A stretch of 64,000 bases of DNA from Terana coerulea. Taxonomy: Eukaryota; Basidiomycota; Agaricomycetes; Polyporales; Phanerochaetaceae. The notes under the pieces were generated by a model that worked only from the letters and a program-made list of their open reading frames with translations, made no database searches and was not told where the DNA came from. The DNA lies in NCBI GenBank assembly GCA_024811115.1, contig JAKOGH010000854.1, positions 1 to 64,000 of the forward strand, read 5' to 3'. Both the position numbers and the translations under genes were made by a program. Below are positions 47,290 to 58,809 of this stretch, one piece after another; position 1 is the stretch's first letter, and every line of letters begins with the position of its first letter.

Positions 47290-48978
47290 TCAGTTGCTAA
47301 GGAGCCTCTCCGAGACGCGGACCATGGAACGGCCTTTTTTATCACAATAGAATACAATAGATCCTGCATGTCACATGAGTGCAACTTCTGGATGTGAAGG
47401 AGACAGACGTGCCGGTATCATTGACGAATTGGCAGCTATTATAGTTATCCCAAAGGGTCTTGAGTATTGGGTCATCGGAGTAATGGTAATGGCTTCCTAG
47501 ATGTGCCTTCAGCAGCTCGGTCGCCTCAGGAGCGTGATCTTAAGAACATTTGTTAGAACCAGACCAAGAATCTCGGAGTACGCGAAGCCACTGACAGAAC
47601 GGCAGCCTTGGAAAGAAGTGGTGCACAACGTGGTGGCGCACCATGCCATGGAAGAAAAAACCCTCCCATGCTCCCAAGCAGGTTTCGGTCGATCGTAGCC
47701 GCAGCGCCCCGAGCGTATGTCCAGCCGCCTTTACGATAGTGAGGGAGTACGGGGTCCGTGTGTTGGAGGTATGTGATCAACGTAAGCCACTGACAAAGCA
47801 GCACCCATGGTATGCCGTAGTACTTGACCAAGCACCACGGCCCGAAAGTTGTGCCGATTTTGTACAAAAGCAGGAGCATGGCAAAGACCCCTATGTCTGA
47901 GGCCACGACGACGATACGTTGACTATCTCTGAACAGCGACGAGCACGCTTATATGTTCATTAGCAAGCGCAGGTGAAAGAAGTACGCAGACACTTACGGT
48001 TGAAGTGGCTCGTCCACCCACGAAGATCTTTCCTGCCAGATATGTTGCATACTGCGTGCGCCGACGGTCAGCAAGTCCACGCACGACACGACACAAAATA
48101 GTGGACTCACCCATGTAAGCTTGGAAACCCATGAGCTGACGCACCACTAGCTTGAGCAGCGTATAGGCAGGTGTGTCCGCGAAATACTCGTCATACTTTG
48201 AACTATCAGCATCTTCCCGCGTCGGGCTCAGTTCCTCAAGGGTATGTGGAAGCCATGATTCGTCTAGCTCCATAGAGGCATGGTGCATATGATGGCGATG
48301 ATGGGTAATCTTCCAACTGAAATATGGAGTGAGAGCTGCTGTGTGAATTACCTGAGGTTAACGTCAGCGTTTATTGGATAATCAGTTTGAAGAGCGTACG
48401 AATCCAACAATGTCGCAAATTGTCTTGCTCTTAAAGAGAAGGCCGTGACCGCACTGAGAGAGTTGTCAGAACCTAGCATTAGTACAGGTCGGCTGTGGCA
48501 CGGTATCTAGTCACGCACCTCATGTCCGAGAATCCATAAGCCAGAGAAAATGAGGCCTTGAAACCACCAGCTGCGGACGGAATTATATCTCTCGCAGGCA
48601 TACAACGCATACCGGAAGACTTGGCTCACAATGTACACCACAGAGAAAAGCGTAATATCTCTGTGGTCGCGCTTCCAGCGATGTCGTGAGAGTGTACCAC
48701 CAACAAATCAATCCGAGACGCGAGGAAATATGCAACTACGACCATTACAATGTCCCTTGTAAGATGCATCGCCCCATACAATGTGTTGTGTTTGAACAGC
48801 CGTGGAGGGATAGCACGCCGTATCTCGGTCATTGACCTGGACTTTGCTCAGTATACAACTTCTGAACGTTAGAGTACCGAGCCACACACCACGGTATTGG
48901 CTCAAACTCACGAACGTCCATATCACAGCGAGAAGCCTTGAGATGGCGCGAGCTGTCGCTGGTGTGGAAGGAAGGCAT
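47290..48978 (-). pseudogene. Delta-12-type fatty acid desaturase (FAD2 family), copy A, frameshifted
   Basis: Membrane di-iron enzymes of this family introduce a double or triple bond into acyl lipids in the ER. From a start at 48,978 the exons give MDVREFEPIPW, TEIRRAIPPRLFKHNTLYGA, WWFQGLIFSGLWILGHE with CGHGLLFKSK (box 1, HECGH, split by an intron), THHRHHMHHASM (box 2), YFADTPAYTLLKLVVRQLMG, YGIPWVLLCQWLTLITYLQH followed by TDPVLPHYRKGGWTYARG, then HHVVHHFFPRLPFC (box 3). One extra base near 47,650 breaks the frame just before box 3. The last exon (IVFYCDKKGRSMV, stop 47,290-47,292) would need a GC donor. It is a tandem paralogue of the gene at 51,170-52,909. A sequence error at the indel cannot be excluded. 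Confidence 0.8.
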
Positions 48979-51169
48979 GTTTCGAATGAGTGGGGCTCCT
49001 TGCATGAGCTGAAGAGGCCTGAGAAGACCAGTAGCGCTTAGTACGGATCCTGTATCAGTTCGGGAATAGAACACTCCATTATCTCACCTGGCGTCTATTG
49101 ACTGCATGCTTGTGGGAACTTGCGAGACATCAAGGGGTGACAGTGCTGCGCGCTGTTTCAATCGTATCGGAAGCTGTGAACCGGAGCGCACATGTCCGCT
49201 GGCGGTGGCCAAGGTTCAGAAAAGTCAGCTCCATAGTTAGACAGAGCTGCATAATCAAATGCATGCCCCTGCCTGTAAATATCAGCGCTGAGAAAGGCAG
49301 ATGTAACGGACCTAGTGCGCGTGCGGTATGGAATGTTGATATCGGCTGCCACCGTCGCACGTCACAAGTTTGACAAGCCAGAGCACGCCTATCTTCATGA
49401 GATAGGCAGACATCGTAGCGCAGGCTGCAGTTAGGTCTACTTTCGTCAACAATAACGCTTGAATCAGCTCATGAACAGGCCTACTAGGCCGGCTGTTGTC
49501 TCTACGACTCACATGATGTCCTTGGCTGGGAAGCCGTCCTACTTAGGAACGCCAATCCGTCGATAAGGCCCATGGTTGATTACCTTTCCATTACAAAGGG
49601 TATTGGTGCCTGAGCATCAGTAGCTTGACATATTGGGTTAGATACACTGGACGTCGGCCCTCGCCTTGATGCATTTGACACGTTTCGTTGCTGCAACTTT
49701 AGTTTAGCTCACTGCGGCCGCATTAAAGATTATCTTTGGTACCTGAAGCTACAAAGTAGCGCAAAAATACGGGGCATTCATTTGTATTGAACTTGCACGC
49801 TGCGCGTGATCATGGTATTGTTCAGCTTGCCATGACCTGTCAGTCACTGTTCTTGACACTGACTAGGTCTCTCCTCACTTTATCTATATTTCCTCTCAAG
49901 TTCGGCAGCATTGGTGGTTCTGGATATAGAGTTTTGCAAGCTAAATCGGGTACCCTACGGCACGAAATCGCGGCGAGACGTGATGTTGATTGATGCCACG
50001 CCGATGGCGAGAAGCACGAAGTGGACTGAGTTTCCTTGGCCAAAGGTTGGAGTAGAAAAGCCTACAGTAGCCTGTCAGTAATCAGTACAATGAGAATCAG
50101 CGACGAGCCGCATAGGAGGCAAACCTCAACTCAAGAAGTGGGTAGGTATGCTTCGTACCTGAGTTCCGCCAGAAGGCTTACGTACTTCATAGATACGTGA
50201 GTTCCGGTCACTTTGTTGATTCCGTAGCCTTTTAGAGCCAGATTCATTGTCGACCCAGCCAATAGATGGAGCCACGTCGTGGTCGGTGCAGGGCGGCGGT
50301 TGGGGCGCTTCGACCTGCTCTCTTTTTTGATGCGGCAGGTCTTTGTGGCGCTCGGCCAGAGCGGCAGATGCCGACGACGGAGCCCGGCGTCGGCATGGCG
50401 TCGGTTTGCATGAACTTGTCTTCTACATTGACTCAATGACTCCTGGGGAAGAAATGCATAAAAGTAAGCCTCCACTCATTTTTAGTGTCGCAAAACTCTC
50501 ATACCACCGGCGGAATGCGGCCTTCAGATTCTGTTTTCGTTAGATACTTAGCTCCGTTTGTGCACGAATATTTCCGAGATTGAGTTGGCACGATATACCC
50601 CGGGCCTTCCAGCTTCGATGTGAGGCTCTTTCTTGCGCAAGCGAGCCATATCCTTTTTGCTTGTTTAAGAGGATTGAGCTGCTGCCATGAGCTAGAGAGG
50701 ATCGCAGTGGTTGACGAAGATTGTGCAAGCAATCGAATACAAGTTACGAGCTCGAGGCTTTGCATACGACCGCTTCCGGCATGCGGAACTTGGTGAGGAG
50801 AAGGTGGGCAAGCGCACGAAAGCAGTTTGGCCGTTGGGTCACCAACAGGAATGTGGTAAACAAACGCTGAACTAGGCGCCTGGGAGTTGGACAGCCCGGG
50901 TGGGAACGCGGTGGACACTACCAATATTTATATTGAGGTCTCCCAGTGACGCTGCCACCTTGACCACATAAAACGAGACGTAGACGAACGTTGACACCTT
51001 CCAGAGCTGGATATGGTGCCTTCAGCTTTACGTATGGACACCGATCTGTACGACAACAATTGTGTACCGTCGTCGCTCAAAGGCACAAGCATCAAAGTTC
51101 ATACCCCCACCGCGAACTCTAGAGAAAGGTATCGCACTGAAAACTATGGAAAACTTCTGGTAGCCCAAA
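48979..51169. other. Spacer between the two desaturases
   Basis: A minus-strand frame at 49,512-49,312 contains CATMSAYLMKIGVLWLVKLV, which may be a membrane-segment exon, but no neighbouring exons confirm it. Nothing else is recognised. Confidence 0.35.
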
Positions 51170-52909
51170 TTAATTCTCCATCCATCCGACTGTCTTAGCC
51201 ACGGGCTCGTCACCAAGCCCAACTGCCTGGCCATGCTTGTTCCGGTAAAACAGAATATTTCCTGGAGAGCGAAACATCTGTGTTAGTACAGAGGGCAGTG
51301 TATGGAGGGGTGCACTGACCCTCATCTTCAACAAATTGGCAGTTATTATAGTTATCCCAAAGTGCCTTAAAGACAGGCTCGGATGAAGAGTGATAGTGGT
51401 CTCCAATCAAATTCTTCAAATATTGTGTTGCCTCCGGACCATGGTCTACGTCGTTGTGAGCTCCTGTCAGAGATACTGTGGAGCGGATACGCACAGAAAG
51501 GCATCTTCGGGAAGAAATGATGGATAACATGGAAGTGTGCGACGCCATGCAGGAAGAAGTCGCCCATCCAACCGAGGAAGTCGCGGTCGACTGTAGCGGC
51601 GGCACCGCGGGCGTACGTCCATGCGCCAGCTCGATAGTGAGGTAGCACCGGGTCGGTGTGGTGCAGGTACGTAATCATGATAAACCAATGGCTCACGCAC
51701 AGCCAGGGTATGCCGTAAAACTTCACAACGTCTGCAAAGCCCCAAGTCGCACTTGCGAAGCGCACGATGTATATCATAGCCAGAATTCCGATATTTGACG
51801 CAATAACGACGTTGCGCTGACTCTTCGTGAAGATGACGGAATTCGCTGGATAATCATAAGCTTCAGCACATCACCTTTGACATAGGATATAAGGAGAAGG
51901 CCTACGATCAAAGTGATTGGTGTACTTGGGGTAACTTCGCTGACCAGAGACGTTGCATACTACCAAAACACTCAGCGTCCTGACCATATGCGTGCGTGAA
52001 AACGAATGGCTTACGGAGGTATGCCGGAAACGCTAGCAACTGCTGCCTCACGAGCAAGAACAAGGTGTACAGAGGCGTATCTCCGAAGTACTCGGCGTAA
52101 TCAACTGGGCCGTGCTTCTCATCTGGAATATTTAGCTCGCCTCGGGTCCAAGGCACATACACTTCGTCGCGCTCCATAGATGCATGTGTGCTGTGATGGC
52201 GATGATGCGAGATTTTCCAGCTGAAGTATGGAGTCCATAATGCGGTATGTGTCAACTACGAAGATAATCAATGTAGTCCAATATATGAGAACTGCAACTC
52301 ACAAATCCTATAACATCACAGACAAGCTTATTCTCGGAGAAGGCTCCATGTCCACACTTAAACAGCGTTCAAAGCATTAACTTTGCCTATTAGCAGGCTC
52401 AACTAAATCACTGACCTCATGTCCAATCACCCATATTCCTGTGAAAATGAGACCTTGAAACCACCAGCTGTACAGAAAAGGTTGTGAAACCTTATTAGAG
52501 GAGGGGTAAGACAAGCACACTTACTAGACCAACCACGCGCCCCATCTCAGTATTCCGGTGCCGAAGTATCCGATTCGACTCAAGATTGGCCAATAGTCCG
52601 AAAGAGAGTCGATATGCGTAGCGGCTTTCCAAGCAATTGCTGCCATTACAACATCTCTGAGAAGATACAGCAGACCGCGCGTGGTGTCGCGTTTGAAGAG
52701 ACGGGCGGGTATCGCATTGCGGATATCCTCTATGGACCTAAGTATAACACGCAATATGAGCATGCGGGGATGATGTGCTAGTATGGTGTGGATACGTACC
52801 ATGGCAATGGCTCAAATGGGATGAGAGAGCCCTGGTCGTCGCGCGGGATACGCTTGCCGCTGATAGCACCGGCGTCCAGTGGAGTAGCTGGGGGAGCGGG
52901 AGAAGACAT
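51170..52909 (-). CDS. Delta-12-type fatty acid desaturase (FAD2 family), copy B
   Basis: The start at 52,909 gives MSSPAPPATPLDAGAISGKR and then LIPFEPLPW; splicing at 52,800/52,739 continues SIEDIRNAIPARLFKRDTTR. Further exons give WWFQGLIFTGIWVIGHE plus CGHGAFSENKLVCDVIGF (box 1), SWKISHHRHHSTHASMERDE (box 2), YFGDTPLYTLFLLVRQQLLA, YGIPWLCVSHWFIMITYLHH followed by TDPVLPHYRAGAWTYARGAA, and FLHGVAHFHVIHHFFPKM (box 3). The end is ILFYRNKHGQAVGL and a stop at 51,170-51,172. All three histidine boxes are intact and introns have normal borders, so it may be functional. Whether it makes a double or a triple bond (acetylenase) cannot be told from sequence. It is divergent from typical housekeeping FAD2 and lies in tandem with copy A. 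Confidence 0.85.
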
Positions 52910-53639
52910 ACTCTGCGAAAGGGTTCGTTGATCAGAGTCGAGCGTTATTATGGGACCCTTGGTAAAGCTGCACTATATGAGCTGCCCCAAGAACGCACCG
53001 GTATTGACAACGGCACTGCCCCGGTCTAGCCTACTTTGAACGCGGTTAGTTCGGAGTCAAATCAAATCGTATTGCCCAGTGATTGACCACCGCACACTCG
53101 AGATAGGGGAGTACTCACGATGTTCGAATGTGCATATGTACATGGAGAAGGATGGATCCACGCTGGGCTTGACAGACGCTTGGATAGATGGTCAGTGCAA
53201 TCGGAACATACTATATATATGGAATGGACTACATTCTGGTAAGGTACGAACGACACGGGGCCTCCAAACACTATGGGAATAGCGGGAGATAGAATCAATG
53301 CTGCGTCCGGTGCTAGCAGTTTCTTCCGCGGTAGGCGGAACGACAGGTACCGCCCACAGGTTTGGTAACTCCGGCCTATTGATGCGTGGTCGAACATGAG
53401 CTTCCGAGGATAGAAGAGACAAGAAAAGTCCTCTCTGAGTAAGGGACAACTCCGGTCCTAAGTACGTGAGGTAGTTAGTGATAATTGGATTATTTGCGGT
53501 ATAGAAAATACTGGAATTTACGCCGCGTTTCCTCCTTGCACTACGACCATTAAAACGCCTTCCGCCGCTGCCAAAGATTCTCCCTTACGCACGCGCTCCA
53601 ACCGTTTCACAAGCGAGCTGTAGCCGCCAAAGCTCTGTC
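52910..53639. other. Intergenic stretch, no gene recognised
   Basis: Upstream region of the copy B desaturase. Only short frames are present. Confidence 0.4.
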
Positions 53640-54118
53640 TATTCAAAACGTTTGATCCTGTGGCTCATCATCTGTATGCGCTGGTAGCATATTGGTCCCC
53701 AAGCATCTCGCCGCCGAGAACTTGAAATTGGCGTAGCTATCCATTACTGGACATCCAGGGCATCGATGTACCGGTGCGCGCCGAGTAGCATCGGACGGAT
53801 TGTCCAGTCTTCCTTCCGGAAACACGACGGACTTCATACTAGCGTTCTCAGTGTAACAGACGGCGTCGAGGTTGACGATATCGTGCGCTTGCTGAGTGCG
53901 AAAGGTAATAATAAGAACGTATCTCGTACGTATCGATGGTGCGAGTAGGCGGAGGCGGTGGTGCAAGATAACTTTACTGCAACACTTGCTGTAGGCGACA
54001 TTGTCGGTGAGCCGACCTTAATGCGCCAGATATATTTGTGAAGAAGCGTACTGTGGTCTTTCGGCATCTCGAAGGATGTGTTTTGAGGAATGAATTGGGG
54101 GAAGATGACTGTGGTCAA
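53640..54118 (-). pseudogene. Acyl-CoA oxidase fragment, copy 3
   Basis: The minus strand reads TVIFPQFIPQ, then STLLHKYIWRIKVGSPTMSP and later VLIITFRTQQ. These match the middle of the full copy at 58,810-60,696 (FDNVLLPSD, RTLLHRYIWRIGIGSMAI, IIAFRTQQHPV). The N- and C-terminal parts are absent. It directly follows the end of copy 2 on the same strand, so it is a truncated tandem duplicate. Confidence 0.65.
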
Positions 54119-54127
54119 AGGTGGTGA

Positions 54128-55570
54128 TTACATAAGTCCAGCAGGCGAGCAGGGCGTTAGAGGTGTGGACTGTAGGAGGCTGTGACGACAAAGCTTGACG
54201 TATCCGCCAATGAACGTAGTCGAATATAAAGCTAGGGATATTTTTATTCGGAGGAAGGACCGTGTCCCCTCCCAGCGCATGACGAAGTACTCGAGTAGAT
54301 CGAAGAGCGGATTAGGCAGGCCCGCATAAAGAGCGTGTGTGGACAAGGGCGAAGTGGTCCGGCACCCAGCGGCGATCTCCTGTTGTGGCACCATGAGGCC
54401 GTTAACGTGCTTGTCTCGAGAGTCGATATCCAAAGGTGAGCGTCGGCAAAAGCTTGCAGGCGCGCGAATATGTCCGTAGCGTGTTGAGAAGGGAGATTTT
54501 ATGGCGTGCATGAGCTGGCGCGATACACGGACCCTGAATATACACCCGTAAAATCATGAGCAAACTAGATCAGATAATGAGGGTAGGTCCCACGAACCTC
54601 AACGTACTTCAGCTGATTGGACCTGGAGGTACACTGAGTGCCCGACGCTCCGAAACGGCTGGCACCACTCTCGCCTTGAATACCATCTTGAATCAGTGCG
54701 CTTCAAGGCTAGATTTAAAATCCATGTACTGCCGAATAGCGTGCAGTGTCCTCACGCCATGAATGTGCGTAACGGCAGTCGTGAAGGGTTTCGGTGTCTG
54801 CTGTGTGCGGATTCCAGAATCTTATGGTGGGGAAGCGCACGGTAAAGATGAACTACACGTGCGGGCAGCGCAAGTAGTCCAGGCGACAGAGGTCCTAAAC
54901 TTATTGCAGCGGTGACAGTGACGGAGAGCAACGTCGGGCCAAGGATGATGAGCCAGACGTATTTCACGAGCGGGTTCTTCGGGTCCTTCGGTTTGCCCAG
55001 CGACTTGTCGAAGAAGGCGTCGAGCGCTACAGAAGATTCCTGGGATAGTGATAATGTCTGAAGCTCGCTCAGCAAGAAGATAAGTCGGCGTGACAGTGTG
55101 CAAAATGTCAATCGTAGACTAGAAGGAGCACACTACTTAGTCCCTCTACGGTAATTTCTGTGCAAAGCGAAAGACGCTCACCAGTACAGAAGCATCAATT
55201 GTCTTCAAACCATGCACGCCCTTCTAAGAGAAGCGGCGAGTCAACGACGCCCCACGAGGCGTGCTTGGACGACATTCACGCTGCTATTGTCGGACACCGG
55301 ACACGGTCGGTGTTGGTGTGCACCGGGGTAATGATTCCGTCGCCGGTACTGTCAGCCGCACCCACACGAATCGCCAGGAAGGCCCACCATGGCGCTTTGG
55401 CGACAAGTCGTCGTGTGGCCTCCATTGCGCTACTTATTGCGAACTTATCGAACGACGACTCGAAGAAGTGCTTGTTGAAGAGCGGGAAGGTGGATGGGCC
55501 GTCTGACGCGTGCTCGAAAAACTGTAGTAGTGACATGAGGGTCGACTCGAATAGACAGCAGTGTGTTCTA
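54128..55570 (-). pseudogene. Acyl-CoA oxidase relic, copy 2
   Basis: Minus-strand pieces in order correspond to parts of the full copy. PLFNKHFFESSFDKFAISSA and WWAFLAIRVGAADSTGDGII (55,450-55,290) match the N-terminal region around FWNMLRDPVLASDSGCYIAL. SSVALDAFFDKSLGKPKDPK followed by NPLVKYVWLIILGP (about 55,040-54,940) matches the central region. LPNPLFDLLEYFV (about 54,320) matches the C-terminal VPKPLLDLFECFV. The segments are in different frames and the GHGLD region is missing, so this is a decayed duplicate. Confidence 0.6.
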
Positions 55571-57990
55571 CTCACTGGAAACTGGTGCAACGCAAGCAGT
55601 ACTGGTGGAGAATAAGTGGCCAGTAGCAAGGAGGATCAAGGGGGCTGATCCTACCGTGAGGTTTAGTAACTGAGACCATTTAAACGCACAAGCTTAAACC
55701 TCACAGTAGAAACCATCGCAAAGTGAGCCGGCGCAGGGCCGGTAAGAGGATCTAATAAGTCTTCAAAGACAGTCGTGTTGCCTGGAAGGCGCCGGAACGC
55801 GAGCGAGGTCGTCGGCTGATTGCCTGATAATTTCGCCTTGTCGATCATCCACTGCGTCAGCTCGGCCTGAAGCCGTGCTGCTAAGCGGGGAGGTCATACT
55901 GAGCGTTGTTGGACTTGACAATCGAGCGGTTGTTCAGGATTAGCTGGTCCTGCAGGTGTTGTTGCCCTAAGTCCGGCAACTTGAAGACAGTACAAAACCC
56001 GCGACGCTTCAGAGCCTTAGTCGCCAATGCCGAGAAGCACAAGCAGCTTTGGTAGGGCAATGACCCCCGCCGAAAAAGAAATTCATTTTTGGTCGTCACT
56101 GTGGTACGGATGGCTATGCGTCTATCAGCACTCGAAATAATATCGAGATAGTCACACTCACTGTTCTTCGAAGTAGTAAACACAACCTTCCTACAAACCT
56201 CGACATCCGACTTACTGTTATGAGAAGGTTAAATCAAAACGCCATAACGTAAAGAGCTGCGGGGTACTAATGGCCTCGTATACAGTGTCATCTTGTCTCG
56301 ATTGGTCATGACCACGCAAGCGGCTGAGCACGAATGAGTCAGTAGGCAGGAGCTATAGCCGTCAGTAGACAGACTCGCCGTTAATAGAAGTAGCGACTTC
56401 GACTTTCGAAGAAAAAGGTGCACCGCGCTGCGACTCTTCTGAGGCGTGCTCTGTTGCAGCGTGACCAGTCCAGCAACGACGTTCCCGGTAGCACCGCCTG
56501 TCATTCTGGTTCACTTCCAACGATCATGAAGCCGGATATTTTGGCTGGGAGCTGGTGCTGATTGACCAACATAGCCATTGTTTCATGCTTAGCTCGTGCA
56601 CGGTGTGCCGGATCTCCACATGAGAGAATGTCCGCAGCATTTGATCACACCCAAGACTTCCAAGGGCAACAGTGACCCAGAAATCCATCTTGACGTTCGA
56701 GTTCCTGAACAGACATGATACTGCCGCCAATCTTGCTCCAGCGCGGCCTTTTCCAGGGCAGTGATGGGATGCCGGGTTTGGAAGCCAGTGCAGTCGGGAA
56801 TCGGAAGGATGATCGCGTACATTGGTATTGGTGGCGAAAACATTCATCACCTCATAGCGTACGAGTGACGAAGAGGTGATTAATCCGCATGAGAACAACC
56901 CGCAGAGGGCCAGGTGATAAGACGTGCAATAGGCTCCTAGATGATCTTGGAAACCATTTCCGCTGTGCGTTCGTCGCGCTGGGCACTAAGGAACAGGTGC
57001 TCGATGAGCATCCCTGAGGCGCCGCGCACGAGAAACATACTTGCGGGCTTCGTGCCGGCTTCCAGGATAAACGACGACCTCGGCGTTGGTAAGACGGTGG
57101 CTGTTGATAATGTGAGTCTTCACATGCTTGGCTAGCCACAGATGCTACCCTGCGTCCATGTGTTCCACGAAGAGCTGGAGTGCTCAGTATTGCTTGGGAG
57201 GTAGTGGAAGAGTATCCTGGGTAAAAATGAGCAAACATTCCTAAGCGATATCCGTACCACACACCAGTTATACCCCAACCAAAGCCTGTTCGCCCTAATT
57301 TTGCGCCAAAGATCCATCATGCGAGACCGTACACGGTGGAAAGTACCCAGCGAGTCGGAGCCAAGACTGTATTCGATTTAGCGTTGTTACTGATGGAAAA
57401 GTGCCACAGCACTCGCCTGTTCTTTCCTCGCCATAATTGCCCTCACTAGAGATGAGTTCGTTGCTTCTAGCCTTGCAGATTTAAACTATCGATAGAAGCC
57501 TTCACGAGCCCCAGGAGTATCCCGGTCGCCGAATGGAATAGTGTTTGAACAGTGCACTGTTCAGCGAGCTGGATGACTGGCTGGCGGTAGGGTCGGCGAA
57601 GCAGGCGGGGCACAGAAGGGCGACGGAGATTGTGCTTTCTTACGACCGCAAAGTCGATACCAGAGCGACGTGGAAGATACGGGAAGAGGCTATATTGAAA
57701 ATTGTCGGCCTTAGAAATACTCACCGAAGCAAAGCGTTGCGTACCGATACCGCCATACCATCTATCCTCTACCCTGACCATCATGCACTTTTTGTATAGC
57801 ATATCAACGGGTCTGTGAAATACGACAGGTCAAAAACAGTCGAAAACCGAGGGGATAACCAGGCCGGGACACTCACAAACATATCAGCGCCATGTTGATT
57901 TGCTCTTGCGGGCAAACTTGTTGTCGCTTTCGAACAGTGAACACTTCCACCCTCCGCAAGTGACTCAGACCCGAAGGTCTCGGAAGGCAA
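55571..57990 (-). CDS. Unrecognised coding-like minus-strand exons
   Basis: Segments with coding character include ELTQWMIDKAKLSGNQPTTS followed by LAFRRLPGNTTVFEDLLDP (55,860-55,690), FCTVFKLPDLGQQHLQDQLI (about 55,990-55,930), IPMYAIILPIPDCTGFQTRH followed by PITALEKAALEQDWRQY (56,830-56,710), VKMDFWVTVALGSLGCDQML (56,690-56,620) and HVKTHIINSHRLTNAEVVVY (57,130-57,060). No family is recognised and frames change between segments. One or two decayed genes are likely. They lie between acyl-CoA oxidase copies and share their strand. Confidence 0.3.
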
Positions 57991-58809
57991 TCAGGATTGA
58001 CGAGCACCCGACTTGGCTATGGTGGTGACGTGGCGAGGTTGGGATTATGTGTGGCATTATATGAAAGACTGGGTGTATATTGGTGTCTTGGAATGCACAT
58101 GTAGTGGTTGACAGGAGCCAGGCAGGAGCATAGGAATTAGACTCAAGCTCGGAGCAGACGCTTGCAGACAGTTGTCGCACGAGCGTCTTCTGATGGTCGC
58201 GTGGCGGAGCACCTTCCCGAAATGGTAGGGCGTCCGAGTCAAATGCCCGTCGGGGAACAGCGACTTTGTTGCTGCGATTACTTATGTGCTTCATTCTACT
58301 TCAACCTCTACTTCGGTAAAATAAAAATAAAAATAGCTGTTAAGATACATGTCGGAAGTTTTCCCAAATATTTGATATAGCTGGAACTAGATTTATCATA
58401 TGGCGTGAGGGTAAGTATCATGTGGGCAACATGTGGGGGTATATTTTATAGCACAGTCTGTGAAGAAGATATGATTATTTGACGTGGCTCTCTCAGCTTG
58501 AATGTAGTAATAACATCAACAAATCATGTTATTGCTTGAAGGATATGCGTGTACAATTTTTAGCATTTAAACTAAATCCCTAAGGTTTGGTGCGCCCGTC
58601 GGTGCCGTCGCAGCAGGCGCAGGAAGGTCACGGCGTTGACTGTGCACCCAGTTTATTTACCGCATTACCGCAGGAGCTGGACATCTGAGCAGCGGTCGCG
58701 AGTCCAAACTCCAAGCGGCCTATACATGCGACGGTATGATGCGATAAATGGCCAAGCTGCAATAAGTATCTTACTTATTTATACGGAAGGAGTTGACCAG
58801 GGTGGTTAC
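57991..58809. other. Intergenic stretch, no gene recognised
   Basis: Partly AT-rich (58,300-58,570), with no motif-bearing frame. Confidence 0.4.

Noticed and set aside
55160..55615. 151-codon plus-strand open frame
   Set aside because: It is antisense to the N-terminal relic of acyl-CoA oxidase copy 2 and has no motif.
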